Below are positions 11,136 through 21,720 of a stretch of 64,000 nt of DNA, in pieces (position 1 is the stretch's first letter; each line of letters opens with the position of its first letter). Source of the stretch: Elephas maximus indicus (taxonomy: Eukaryota; Chordata; Mammalia; Proboscidea; Elephantidae). The DNA is taken from the NCBI RefSeq assembly GCF_024166365.1, contig NC_064822.1:102420823-102484822 (forward strand), given 5' to 3'. The position numbers and the translations under genes were made by a program. Below the pieces are notes generated by a model. That model was not told the origin of the DNA, searched no databases, and saw nothing but the letters and a program-made list of their open reading frames with translations.

Positions 11136-11840
11136 AAAAAATTAAACATGGCCAAAACCTTAATAGATGCATACATATTACATCAAAATAATTAGCACCT
11201 TGAAAAAATAAGAAATCTTTAAATCACCAGCCTTTGCTTTTGGTCATCCCCAGATCAGATCGTGTTATATCAACTCATTACAGAAGATGAAAATTATGGG
11301 GGGGGGACATCAAAAGAAGTGTCTTCCCAATTATTTTGGGGGCCTTTTAAAATGACAGCATAGCTAACACTTATCTGTTATTTACTAGAAGAGTTACTGT
11401 TTTCACCCATAAACTAACTCCATAAAAGTTTTAACTCTGGATATGTCTTAGAATCATCTGGAACAACCCAAATGGTAATGAATAAACATACCTAATTTTG
11501 TTGGTCTTTGTGACAGGCTTCCTATGATAGAGTTGCATTTATAGATTCTTTGATTTATAGAGATTTTCCACTTAAGAACTCAAAGCGCTTTTATATGAAC
11601 TGCCCATCTCAGAATAGCAGTTGGAAAAACAGATTTCAAGTGCTGCCAAACATTTGGTTCCTGGAGCCTATTCATTTTATTTTTACCTTGACCTCATTGA
11701 GCATAGTTATAATAATTGTTTTAAAATCATTAGTAATTCCAACATCTGAGTCATCTTGGAGTTCATATCTGTTGATTGTCTTTTCACTTGAGAATTAGTC
11801 ACATTTTCCCGGTTCTTTATATGTTAAATAATTTGGGATT
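11136..11840. other. Intergenic sequence, nothing recognised
   Basis: AT-rich, with a G7 run at 11,299. There is no repeat signature that I trust. Confidence 0.5.
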
Positions 11841-12009
11841 GGAGCCATGGTGGTTCAATGGTTAAGAGCTAATGGTGCTAACAAAAAGGTCAGCTGTTCG
11901 AATCTACCAGCTGCTCTTTGGAAACCCTATGGAGCATTCTACTGTGTCCTATAGGGTCTCTATCGGGTCACTATGAGTTGGAATTAACTCAACAGCAATG
12001 GATTTTTTT
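11841..12009 (+). repeat. AfroSINE, short type
   Basis: GGAGCCATGGTGGTTCAATG to GAATTAACTCAACAGCAATG. It carries a small internal duplication (GGGTCTCTATCGGGTCACTA). Confidence 0.9.
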
Positions 12010-12020
12010 TTCTTTATTAT

Positions 12021-12103
12021 GGAAATTCTATGGGCAGTTCTACTGTGTCCAGTAGGGTTGCTATGAGTTGCAATTGACTTGATGGCAAAACAGGTTTTTG
12101 GTA
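12021..12103 (+). repeat. AfroSINE 3' half
   Basis: GGAAATTCTATGGGCAGTTC to TTGACTTGATGGCAAAACAG. It lacks the tRNA-like head and lies directly after the previous SINE. Confidence 0.85.
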
Positions 12104-12270
12104 TTTGATTGATAAACTGCTTGGTTAAAAATAAGTAGATTAATTTTATGAATTTGTAAAATGACCCCATTCTTATCATTCGGATTCAAATTTTCATTAA
12201 TGTTTTAATGCAGGGGATCAATGAGCACATTACATTACGGATCTCACAGTGTACCACCCTGTTATAACAA

Positions 12271-12325
12271 ACCCCATGCCGTCGAGTCGATTCCAACTCA
12301 TAGAGACCCTATAGGATAGTTTTAC
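12271..12325 (-). repeat. AfroSINE 3' fragment
   Basis: CCATGCCGTCGAGTCGATTC to CCCTATAGGATAGTTTTA. Only the tail-proximal third remains. Confidence 0.8.
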
Positions 12326-13285
12326 ATGACAGCATATAGGGGTGAAAAAAAAAAATTTTTTTTTTTTTTTGAGGGGAGTAAAATTTCAGGCCCAAGTCCC
12401 AAAATGAAACGCACAGTGCCATCTCCTGGATCAAAGCAAGTACTACAGTCCTTAAATAATGACAGTCTCCCAAGTTAAAAAAAAAAAAAAAAATACAGCC
12501 CCAAGTTGAATAAAAAGTAGTATCAGGTCTATGAAAAGTAATAATACATTAAAAAGAGACTCTTTGCTTCCTTCTAAGAACTGTAAAGAGTAATATAGTT
12601 AAAATCAATATGCAGCATCATAGAAACTCTTAGTCTTGAATTTAAGTCATTTAGAATGTTTCACTTGGTTATGCATAAGGCTGCCAAGAGTCAGAACCGA
12701 CTCCACGGCCCCTAACAACAATGAGAGCCAGTCAGGATGACAGACTCACAGAATCTTCCAAGTTCATCCAAGGTGGCTCATGTCCTCACGTGATTTTCTT
12801 TTTTTCTGAATTTCTACCAGGCTTGGACAACATAGGTTCTATTCCCAAATTCCCCACTGAGTTAATGTTGTCGCATGTTTGGTTAGTGGAAACAGCTTTG
12901 TTCCATTTTGCTCTCTCACATGCAACCACACATCAAGTGTGATGAAAACGAGGTGGCAAGCACGCAGAGCAGCCTGACTTTGCAACATTTCAGGCCGTGA
13001 GGTCTGAAGTCTACTCAACGGACTACACGCCAAGTTTGACCATTGTGAAGGACCTACTCTGATTATCCAAATCTGGCTTTCTGAGATGGAAAAGAAGGTG
13101 GCAGGGTGAGTGAAAAGGGCAAAATCAAACCCCACGTCTTCTTTGCAACAGAGACCAAACCAAACCAACCAAAAAAAAACAAAAAACCTTTAAAGCCTAC
13201 AGTTGGGGAATCACAAGCATTTTCTGCATTCTGTGTGCTTCCTTTCCTAGCAGTTGGTCTTTCCTGATGACGTGTCCAAAATATG
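12326..13285. other. Intergenic sequence, mostly unique
   Basis: It contains A- and T-runs near 12,346-12,370 and 12,477-12,493 and the small RTE scrap at 12,676. I see no exon. Confidence 0.5.
12676..12721 (+). mobile_element. RTE/SINE 3' tail scrap
   Basis: GCATAAGGCTGCCAAGAGTC, then AGAACCGACTCCACGGCCCC and a TAACAACAA end. Only the RTE-type tail is preserved. Confidence 0.65.
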
Positions 13286-13490
13286 GGAGTCAAAGAAAAG
13301 GACATCCTGCTTGGTAAAGTAGAAGGCCAACAAACAAAGGAGACCCTCAATGGGATAAGCTGACAGAATAGTCAAAACAGCGGACTCAAACATACCAATG
13401 ATCATAAAGATGGCACAGGACTGGGCAATGTTTCATTCTGTTATATTGCCATGGTTGGAGCCAACTGGATGGCAACTAATAACAACAACA
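13286..13490 (+). mobile_element. RTE LINE 3'-end fragment
   Basis: AAGGACATCCTGCTTGGTAA, then GACCCTCAATGGGATAAGCT, GGCACAGGACTGGGCAATGT and a TAACAACAACA tail match the last 200 bp of the other RTE copies. Confidence 0.85.
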
Positions 13491-13944
13491 TATTTACTGG
13501 GTTTTCCGTTTCCTTCAGGAAGATTCTCCCTTCATTCCGCGAAACACAATTTGTGAGCCCTTCTGGTCAAGCAGATCTAAGGTAAGTGTCTACCCACTCT
13601 GTCGAGGAGGTTCCGAAAACAGGGAGTACTCAGAAGGCAAAGGCTTCAGTCTGAGAGGCTGAGCCTTCAAATGTAGGGCCCATCTTCACGAGAGCACGGC
13701 AACTCTCTGAGAGACTGTTACAAGATGTTAAGGGCTTTTGCTTCATCTGGTTTAGACCAAATGGTAGAGGATTCTAGACTTGAGGGGGAACACTGTGCCA
13801 AGAAGCACAGTCGATGGACTCCAGGAGCAGTGGGGCCTGCTTTTAAAGTTCTTTTTTCTGTCTTGTAATGTCTCAATGGCATCCTCAAGTGTTCCTTAAA
13901 GTTTTGTTAAACTCTGCCTTCTAACATAAGCTACGTTTGGGAGC

Positions 13945-14317
13945 TGTCTTAGTTACCTAGTGCTGCCAAAACAGAAATACCACCGGGGGGTGGCTTTAAA
14001 GAACACAAATTTATTTTCTTATAGTTCTACAGGCTAAAATCCAAATCAGGGATTCTTTCCATGATCCTCCTAGTAGTTTCTGGTGTCTGCTGGCAATTCT
14101 TGGCATTCCTTGGCATCTGTTATTCCCCAATAATTGTGTCTCTGTGTCTATCCTGCCCTTTTTATAACTCAGAAGCGATTGGGTTTAGGACCCACCCTAC
14201 TCTGGTATGCCCGAATTAATACAACAAAAAAAACCTATTTCTAAACAGAATCAAAGCCACAGGTATAGGGGCCAGACTTCAATACAGACTCTTTGCAGAT
14301 AAACTTCAGTCCATAAC
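13945..14317 (-). repeat. LTR, MaLR-like, antisense
   Basis: TGTCTTAGTTACCTAGTGCT at the left and TAAACTTCAGTCCATAACA at the right are the complements of typical MaLR ends. The middle is shortened relative to the full-length copies here. Confidence 0.6.
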
Positions 14318-15032
14318 AAGAGGGCTAAGCAGGCCCAGGGAGGAACTGAAGCCTGGAGAAGAGGTGACAGGAAGACCGTAGCAAGGAAGCCTAGTGTAGC
14401 TGTCAGAACAGATAAAGAGCCAGGATGGATTTGTACATGTGTTTAAGCAAGCCCTGGCATTGGTGTTGCTGGGACCCAATAAAAGACTGGTGTCTTCGGT
14501 GTCACAAGAAGGAGGCTCAGGGTTTATTTTTGGGCATCAAAGGGAAGGATGACCCCTAAAGCCAGAGTCCTTGAGGCTCTCCTGGTTACGTGTATGTAAG
14601 TCAATTTGAATCTGGTACTTTCTCTGGATTCTGCATCTTCCTTTCCAGTGCTCCAGGGGCTCCAAGATGGCCTTGCTATTTGGTTCACAGTAGGGGCTTA
14701 AAGGCTATTGGGGTTCCTTACAGCGTCCTCCTGAACCTCTCCCTGGATTGGCCTCATTCTAGTTGTTCTGAAGGAGGCAGTCATGAAAGGGTTATTAACC
14801 ACCCCATAATAGTTGTTTTTTTCAGAAAAGTCTACTCTTGCTACATTTTTGTTACAACTTTTGCTACAGTGCTTCACCATGATTGGTTGAATCTCCAGGT
14901 TTCTTCTCTTATCCAGGCAGGAGGCGGAGGCACAGGCATACTGACCCCAAGAATTCACCAGCTATACCACCTTCCTGGGGTGGCAGTAGGGAGTCATCGC
15001 CATTTTTTTAGGGCCGTGTGCAGTTTTTTTTA
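14318..15032. other. Intergenic sequence, possibly further LTR/ERV-derived
   Basis: GGGACCCAATAAAAGACTGG at about 14,470 looks like an LTR R-region signal. Nothing else is firm. The 147-codon open frame at 14,590-15,033 has no retroviral or cellular motif that I can see. Confidence 0.35.
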
Positions 15033-15294
15033 GAGCTGTGCGCAAAGACCCATTCACTGAAAACTATTCGGACTGAGCACACATTTTCCTATCACAAGCC
15101 TGAAGATGCTCTCCTCACTGCCCATGGTTATGTATGCCACTCCCTATAAAAGGAGCGAATCCGCCCTGGTTCAGAGAGCTGGCAGCTTTAGGTCCTAAGG
15201 CCCTGCCTATCTCCCAGTTTGCAAACTGTAAATAAACCTTTCTGATCTTCCAACTCTGCGTCTGGCTGACTTTAGTTCTCTAGCGTGCTCAACA
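15033..15294 (+). repeat. Endogenous retrovirus LTR (3' part of U3, R, U5), ERV1-like
   Basis: A TATAAAAG box at 15,145-15,152 is followed about 80 bp later by AATAAA (15,231-15,236). A U5-like CTCTGCGTCTGGCTGACTTT comes next, ending near GTGCTCAACA. This is the spacing of a retroviral LTR promoter and polyadenylation unit. I cannot fix the 5' border and see no gag/pol/env genes, so it is probably a solo or truncated LTR. Confidence 0.6.
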
Positions 15295-15999
15295 AGAATC
15301 CATCAGTGGGTAGCTTCAGTTCCTGAGGCAGCAATAACCAGAGCTCTAAGTTACGAGAGCCTAGCACTGCCCCCCACCCCGGAGGTCCATGGGTACTTAA
15401 GTCAAGGTTGTGAGACTGGACCTCAGCCTCTCCAGGCCCCACTCAGGCAAAACCCACAGCCTGTGGGAGGTGGGCTGGCCACATCTACCTTCCTCTTCTC
15501 CTTCTCTATTTCCCCAGGTAAATAGCCACTATCACTTCTGGATTACCCTAAACCACACCTTGACTTTGGCCTCCTGAGGCCTGCCCACTCACACCCCCCA
15601 GCCAGCCCATTAGCTGAACTTCCTCTGGCTCCTCTTCCCTAATAAAATTTATCTAATTCCCATTCCTTTAGAATTCTCCTCTCCAATGGGATAATTTACT
15701 AATACATATTACCTCCTGCTAACGGGCCAATTAACTAATATATTACCCCTTTCAAATTATAATAATGTCTGGGCCCATTAAAATCCTTTGTCTCCAAGAG
15801 GTCTATAATAGGATTTTTAAGCATTCCAGTAGGCCAGTGGGGAGATGTATTTCACAATGGGATCTTTGTTTAACCCAGGGCCAGAGCTGAGGACATGATC
15901 AAGTCTATAACTAAGAAGAGCTCCCACCACTGCTGGACTCCGGGGATAATGCCGCCTCGGGTCTTGAATTTCAAGATTATTAGGCCTAAAATCATCAGT
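15295..15999. other. Intergenic sequence after the ERV LTR
   Basis: A C-rich part (15,365-15,640) is followed by AT-rich sequence. It may be ERV leader or an older LTR, but there is no primer-binding site or gag frame that I can support. Confidence 0.35.
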
Positions 16000-16302
16000 C
16001 TTAGAGGAAGTACAGCCAGAATGCTCCTTAGAAGTGAGGATGGTGAGACTTCATCTTCCTTACCTTGGACAACTCATCAGAAAGGTCAATCACCAGAGAA
16101 AGACATCATACTTGGTAAAGTAGAGGGTCAGTGAAAAAGAGGAAGAGCCCCAGTGAGATGGACTGACACAGTGGCTGCAACAATGAGCTCAAACATACCT
16201 ACTATTGTGGGGATGGTGCGGGACCGGGCGATGTTTCCTTCTGTTATACAGAAGTTCTCCGTGAGTCAGAGCAGACTCAATGGCACCTAACAACAACAAC
16301 AG
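16000..16302 (+). mobile_element. RTE LINE 3'-end fragment
   Basis: GAAGTACAGCCAGAATGCTC to the CAATGGCACCTAACAACAAC tail. It is collinear with the 3' 300 bp of the copy at 37,427-38,531. Confidence 0.88.
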
Positions 16303-16882
16303 GGCACAATCAGGTCGGTAGTGAACTTAGCAGGCTTACTGCCAGGCCAGAGAAACAGACCGTCACCTCCGTCATCTCTGTGTGTTGCTAGGCAGAATTG
16401 TGGATGAGTGCTTTCCTTTGGTCCTCTCACCATCCTGATACGCGAAAACCTGTCCGATGAGCAGTAACTGATCTCAAAGAATTCAAAGACATTTTAGTGC
16501 TTGCAAAAGGCTTCAAGCAAAAAGTAGAAAAGAGAGGATTGGACATGATATAATCTTTGGGAAAGCAATACTGGATAAACAAACCAATGACCCCAAAACT
16601 ATGACAATTTCATAGTCTTGTCTTAGATTTTTGCCAATAAAAATATACTACTTTATCACAATTCAAGACCTGTCTTGAGACTTAATAGTTAATTATAGTT
16701 TTTGCTCTGGTGTTACAGAACATACATATTCAATTAATCCCAGTAAGAATAAATAACAAAATCTCTGTATTTTATTAATTAGATGGACTTCATAAAGTAA
16801 ACATCAAAGCAATTTATTGATGTTGGAAACTGAGAGGCTGGGGAATTAAAGGGGAACTTACATCTCTGTAAGCTGATAGTTA

Positions 16883-17048
16883 GAGCCCTGGTGGTGCAGT
16901 GGTTAAGAGCTACAGCTGCTAACCAAAAGGCTGGCAGTTCAAATCCACCAGCCTCTCTTTGGAAACCCTATGGGGCAGTTCTACTTCGTCCCATAGGGTT
17001 GCTATGAGTTAGAATCAACCGGACAGCAATGGCTTTGGGTATTTTTTT
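16883..17048 (+). repeat. AfroSINE, short type
   Basis: GAGCCCTGGTGGTGCAGTGG to ATCAACCGGACAGCAATGGC, with a T-rich tail. Confidence 0.94.
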
Positions 17049-17195
17049 GGCTTCAAAGTTAAGCTGACAGTTAAAACGGACCTGAGTATCATATACAGAC
17101 ATTTAGTCCATTACCCACAGCCTCCTTATGTGGCCAGGGCCAAGGAGATATCGGGGTAAGATGGCCACCAGCAGAATGAATCCAACTGGCTAATG

Positions 17196-17398
17196 TTGTG
17201 GTTGTTGGGTGCCATCAAGTCCATTCTGACTCATAGTGACCTCATGTGACAGAGTAGAAATTCCCCACAGGGTTTTCTAGGCATAGTCTTTACAGGAGCA
17301 GATTTCCAGGTCTTCCTTCTGCAAAGCACTAGGTAGGTTCAAACCACCAACCTTTCAGTTAGCAGCCGAGTGCTTTACCGTTGCCCCACCAGGGCTCC
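17196..17398 (-). repeat. AfroSINE, long type
   Basis: GTTGGGTGCCATCAAGTCCA to GTTGCCCCACCAGGGCTCC, with the internal AGCAGATTTCCAGGTCTTCC segment. Confidence 0.92.
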
Positions 17399-17754
17399 TT
17401 AACAGGGCCGAAATAAACATTGACTTCCTAACTTGTGTGCTGACGTCCCAAGGCAACCACCACAGTGACATACATACAGAGGAGGCCTCCAGGACCTGTC
17501 AGTTGAATGAATGAATTAAAGAACTAATGAAGGACCATCTATAAGCAAGCTCTGTTGCCTCCTTTCATCATGTGCTCCTCCCAGGTTTCAATATTGGAAA
17601 ATATGATCAAAGATTAGCCCTGTATTTTTGCTATATGCACTGGAAAGAGACTTATGCAGGTACTGCATATTCAACATCTGGCTAAGTAAAATTCACTTTC
17701 ATTGATCCCTATCAGCCTGTTTCTTCCATGTACTTGCGGCTATTTTCTGAATAT

Positions 17755-17768
17755 CCAGCAGGTGGCAG
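17755..17768 (+). promoter_or_regulatory. Candidate CTCF binding site
   Basis: CCAGCAGGTGGCAG fits the CTCF core consensus CCASYAGRKGGCRS at all 14 positions and lies in non-repeat sequence. Occupancy cannot be judged from sequence. Confidence 0.5.
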
Positions 17769-17974
17769 TAACACCAAAGAAAAGCCAGCAGCCATTGCTA
17801 CTTCTGTGTTTTTGTGTTGCCATGTAGGTCACTGCAGCACAGAAGGAAGAGTGCGAGTGTCTAGACTACTTTGCTTGAGCTTCAGCTTCATTGGACAAAT
17901 ATCTGTCCCTGAGTCTGTTTCTAGGATTTAAATAATATAAGCAAAGCCCCTGGTACAGTGCCTAACACACAGTA

Positions 17975-18138
17975 CCAAAAACCCAAAAACCCATTGCCAT
18001 GGAATGGATTCTGACTCTTAGCAACCCTATAGGACACAGCAGAACTTCCCCATAGGGTTTCCAAGGAGTGGGTGGTGGATTCAAACTGCTGACCTTTTGG
18101 TTGGCAACTGAACTCTTAACCACTGGGCCACCAGGGCT
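17975..18138 (-). repeat. AfroSINE, short type (cluster member 1)
   Basis: CCCATTGCCATGGAATGGAT to CACTGGGCCACCAGGGCT. First of four SINEs within 640 bp. Confidence 0.93.
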
Positions 18139-18183
18139 AACAGTAGGATGTAGTATATAAATGGTAGTTCATAGCAACCTTAT

Positions 18184-18349
18184 GGAAAACCTGGTGGTGT
18201 AGTGGTTAAGACCTACGGTTGCTAACCAAAAGGTCGGCAGTTTGAATCCACCAGGTGCTCTTTGGAAATTCTACAGGGTAGTTCTACTCTGTCCTATAGG
18301 ATCACTATGAGGCAGAAAGAATTCAACGGCAATGGGTTTTTTTGTTTGT
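18184..18349 (+). repeat. AfroSINE, short type (cluster member 2)
   Basis: GGAAAACCTGGTGGTGTAGT to AATTCAACGGCAATGGGTTT. It faces away from member 1. Confidence 0.93.
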
Positions 18350-18362
18350 TTAGCAACCCTGT

Positions 18363-18491
18363 GGAGCCCTGGTGGCATAGTGGTTAAGAGCTTGGCTGCT
18401 AATCAAAAAGTCGGCAGTTTGAATCCACCAGCCGCTCTGTCCTGTAGTGTCACTATGAGTCAGAACTGACTGAACAGCACCTAACAACAAC
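18363..18491 (+). repeat. AfroSINE with central deletion (cluster member 3)
   Basis: Head GGAGCCCTGGTGGCATAGTG and tail TGACTGAACAGCACCTAACA are present. The stretch with TTGGAAACCCTATGGGGCAG is missing. Confidence 0.9.
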
Positions 18492-18615
18492 AGAACCCTA
18501 TAGGACAGGGTAGTAGTACTGCCCCAGAGGGTTTCCAAGGAGCAGCTGGTGGATTCGAACTACCAATCTTTTGGTTAGCAACTGGGCTCTTTAGCCACTA
18601 TGTCACCAGGGCTCC
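18492..18615 (-). repeat. AfroSINE 5' two-thirds (cluster member 4)
   Basis: AGAACCCTATAGGACAGGGT to GTCACCAGGGCTCC. It is directly joined to member 3 in opposite orientation, so the two can fold back on each other. Confidence 0.9.
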
Positions 18616-19794
18616 ATAAATGGTAGCAGTGGGAATCAATTCCAGGCAGAAAACAGTGTTATCGTTAAGCCCACTTGAACTTCTATGATCAGTAAGAGAG
18701 GATTCCACATGGGAAAGAGAAAATCATAACCCAATTCCTTTCCACATCCATTTGGAATTCAAGAAATGTTTGAGGAGTCCTCAGAAAACAATGCTGTAAG
18801 AGATAATTAAAATAATCCCCATTGATGATGAAAAGGCCTTTAATGTTTAGGCAAGTGCTTTGAGCCAAATTTAAGAGGCTTTTCACCTGGTTCTCCCATT
18901 CTATAGAGCTTACATTCATTCAACCATTTATTCAGCAAACATTGAGTTCCTATTATGTGCCAAGTACTGCCTTTGGAAGACACCTCAGGAAAAAACATTG
19001 CACATTTATAATCCCACTGACACTCAGACTAATTCTAGTTCTCACTGAACCCACATTCAGTGGTTTGTGATGCTAAAAGTTGGCTCAGTAAAGTTGTCCA
19101 CATCATTACGGGATTTCATGAGAGGGCACCTCACAGAGGTTTCTGGAACCAGCACAGAGTTCTGAGGTATGTCACTGTTTGCATGACTTTGGGCAAGTAA
19201 TTTAATCTTGCCAGCCTCTGTTTTCCCATCCCGAGTAATACTTGCCCTAAATATCTCACTGGACAGTTTCAAGGGTCAAATAAACACACTGAGTAGAAAG
19301 TGTGAAGAAAACTACACAGCATAAAGCACACTGCTATGATAAAACTAGTTTCCACGAGGTCCCTGGCTCTTTGGGCAGAAGATATACTAATTCAACAATT
19401 TCAACATGTACAGTTCAGTAACGTTGATCACATCCTTCAACTTGTGCAACCATTCTCACCCTCCTTTTCTGAATTGTGCCTCCGCCTTTAACATAACCAG
19501 AGGAGTTTTAAATGGTACTGCCAATTCTATAGAGTGACTGAGTCATCCTCCTCATGTATGTCCACTGCTCTGGCCATAGAATGGTTATTTTCTTAATTCT
19601 CTTTTTTGAAGATCAGATTAACTTCGAGTCACTTTTCCTTGGTGTTCATGGACCATACACAGTAACTACTGCCTCGGGCTTTACTCCCCGTTCAACTCAG
19701 TAACCTTTATCTAGGGCCTGTTCTGCTCAGTGTTGCCCTATGCAAATCAGTCTCTCATGCTGAGTGAGGAGATACTCATTACAGAAGGAAAATT
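18616..19794. other. Intergenic sequence, mostly unique
   Basis: Only the MIR fragment at 19,165 is recognised. A possible old repeat tail lies at 18,905-18,975 (CCATTTATTCAGCAAACATT). Confidence 0.45.
19165..19290 (+). repeat. MIR SINE fragment
   Basis: ATGACTTTGGGCAAGTAATT, then TAATCTTGCCAGCCTCTGTT and TTCCCATCCCGAGTAAT follow the forward MIR core. Confidence 0.65.
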
Positions 19795-19957
19795 GTTGTT
19801 GTTGTTAGGTGCCATAGAGTAGGTTTCAACTCATAGTGACCCTTTAAGACAGAGTAGGACTACCCCATAGGGTTTCCAAGGAGCAGCTGGTGGATTTGAA
19901 CTGTCAACCTTTTCTGGTTAGCAGCCAAGCTCTCAACCACTATGCCACCAGGGCTCC
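19795..19957 (-). repeat. AfroSINE, short type
   Basis: GTTGTTGTTAGGTGCCATAG to TATGCCACCAGGGCTCCC. It carries the RTE-like AACAACAAC tail complement. Confidence 0.94.
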
Positions 19958-19995
19958 CGAAAGAGAATTACTAGTGAAGGAGAGATGCTTCGTTT

Positions 19996-20202
19996 CACTG
20001 CAGGTGGTGCAGTGATTAAAGCACTCGGCTGCTAGCTGAAAGGTTGCCAGTTCAAACCTACCAGCTGCTCCATGGGAGAAAGATGTAGCAACATGCTTGC
20101 ATGAAGATTATAGTCTTGGGAACCCTATGGGGCAGTTCTACTCTGTCCTATAGGGTCACTGTGAGTTGGAATTGACTCGACGGCAGTGGGTTTGGTTTTT
20201 TT
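19996..20202 (+). repeat. AfroSINE, long type
   Basis: GGTGGTGCAGTGATTAAAGC, then GGGAGAAAGATGTAGCAACA and TTGGAATTGACTCGACGGCA. The first few head bases are degraded. Confidence 0.92.
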
Positions 20203-20796
20203 AACTTAATTAGTGGCTGCAAGTCTTTTATTATTGATGACACTTTTCACTGTTTTCTATGGCCTATGACCACCCTTTGTGAATCTGCTCACTTTATCCT
20301 GATTTCGCCTACCCCACACCACCCAAGGGATGCCCCTAGTTTTATGAAACTCCACTTTCCTCCCCTATCAGCATGAGGGTCATCATTAAAGTGCTCATCG
20401 GCTTTGGAAAGTGAGTGGTAAGGAGTAGACTAAAATAGGCCAGCTGGAACTCATATTTTCCTTATCTGCACTGTTCCCTGAAGGGCTAAGAAACCACAAG
20501 GATTCTAAGAAGGTCTGTATCATGAGTTTTGTCCATGCTGATTGCAAGAGTATCTACTCCCTTTTTTTTTTTTTTTTCTCTGACCTCTCAAGCTGGTATT
20601 ACAAAAGCATTAAGTTTAAATGCTGAAATGTCATTGTATAAAACATGTGATCATCCAGAGCACAAACCAAAGAACAGCTCTCCTGCTGTTCTCCCTGAGA
20701 TCCCTCCTGGATGAACGTGAGCTGGGCCACTTGGGTATTGCCATCTCAGCACTATGCACCCTACCATTTTGCTGTCCCTGTGGACCCTACAGAGGG

Positions 20797-21056
20797 GCAG
20801 TAGTGGTTCAGTGGTAGAATTCTCGCCTTCAATGTGGGAGTCCCAGGTTTGATTCCAAGCCACAGTACCTCATGCACAGTCACCACCATCAGTGAAGGCC
20901 TGCATGCTGCTATGAACTGAAGAGGTTTCAGCCGAGCTTCCAAAGATGGACTAGGGAGAAAGGCCTGGTGATCTACTTCTGAAAGTTGGCCAGTGAAATT
21001 ACAATGGTCAGATCCTATTGTGCATGGGGTCACCTCAATGGCAGCTAACATGTACC
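20797..21056 (+). repeat. tRNA-Gly-derived SINE with AfroSINE/RTE-like body
   Basis: Bases 20,797-20,867 align end to end with a tRNA-Gly(GCC) gene. The A box is TGGTTCAGTGG and the B box is GGTTTGATTCC (one C-to-T change from GGTTCGATTCC). The body contains AGAAAGGCCTGGTGATCTAC and a tail CATGGGGTCACCTCAATGGC followed by AGCTAACA, which resemble long AfroSINE and RTE 3' sequence. The anticodon arm is altered, so this is a SINE head and not a working tRNA gene. Confidence 0.8.
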
Positions 21057-21060
21057 TCCC

Positions 21061-21084
21061 AGAGTCCCTGGGTGGTGCAAAGGG
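21061..21084 (+). repeat. AfroSINE 5' scrap
   Basis: GAGTCCCTGGGTGGTGCAAA is the long-type AfroSINE head only. It directly follows the tRNA-Gly SINE. Confidence 0.55.
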
Positions 21085-21549
21085 ATAAACTGGCTGAATT
21101 AAGAGGAAACTCAATTCAGAATAATAACGTCTGATCACTGATCAATGATCTGACAAAGCACACGTTCACTGGAAACATGTTTGATAAGACTAACAAATAC
21201 CTTATTATGAAATATATTCTAGTACTAGGCACGAATGGAATGTACCAAGTACTGTATTTGAGCATAAGAACTTTAACTCTATCATTTCCTAACTAGCAAA
21301 TAGATCCTATACTTAAATATTGATGTTAAATAATAAAATTCCATTCTGTAAAATGATGCATGTATATGAACAAAGGCTAAAAAATGCCAAAAAAATAAAA
21401 ATAGTAAATATGTTAGGTGGCAAAACAATTTCCTTTATTGTTTCTTATAACAATTCTTTCTACAATATCTGAAGATCAGGAGATTAAACCAATAAAGTAT
21501 TTCCCAGGGGAAAAGAGACTAGAGGAAAAATACATACTTTCCAAATCCT

Positions 21550-21720
21550 GGAAACCCTGGTGGTGTAATGGTTAAGTGCTACAGCTGGTAACGTAAAGAT
21601 CAGCAGTTCAAATCCACCAGGGGCTCCTTGGAAACTCTATGGGGCAGTTCTACTCTGTCCTGTAGGGTCACTATGAGTCGGAATCGACTCGACGGCAATG
21701 GGTTTGGTTTTGGGTTGGTT
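21550..21720 (+). repeat. AfroSINE, short type, low divergence
   Basis: GGAAACCCTGGTGGTGTAAT to GAATCGACTCGACGGCAATG and a GGTTTGGTTTTGGGTTGG tail. The CpG-containing CGACTCGACGG is intact, which suggests a fairly young copy. Confidence 0.95.

Noticed and set aside
12415..12430. Second CTCF-like motif on the minus strand (GCCATCTCCTGGA)
   Set aside because: It mismatches the core at a key position, and single-mismatch cores are very frequent by chance.
14590..15033. Possible retroviral or host gene in a 147-codon open frame before the LTR
   Set aside because: There is no gag, protease, polymerase or envelope motif. Composition is non-coding and an overlapping antisense frame is equally open.
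20797..20867. Functional tRNA-Gly gene
   Set aside because: The anticodon arm and acceptor pairing are altered, there is no T-run terminator right after it, and it continues directly into a SINE body.
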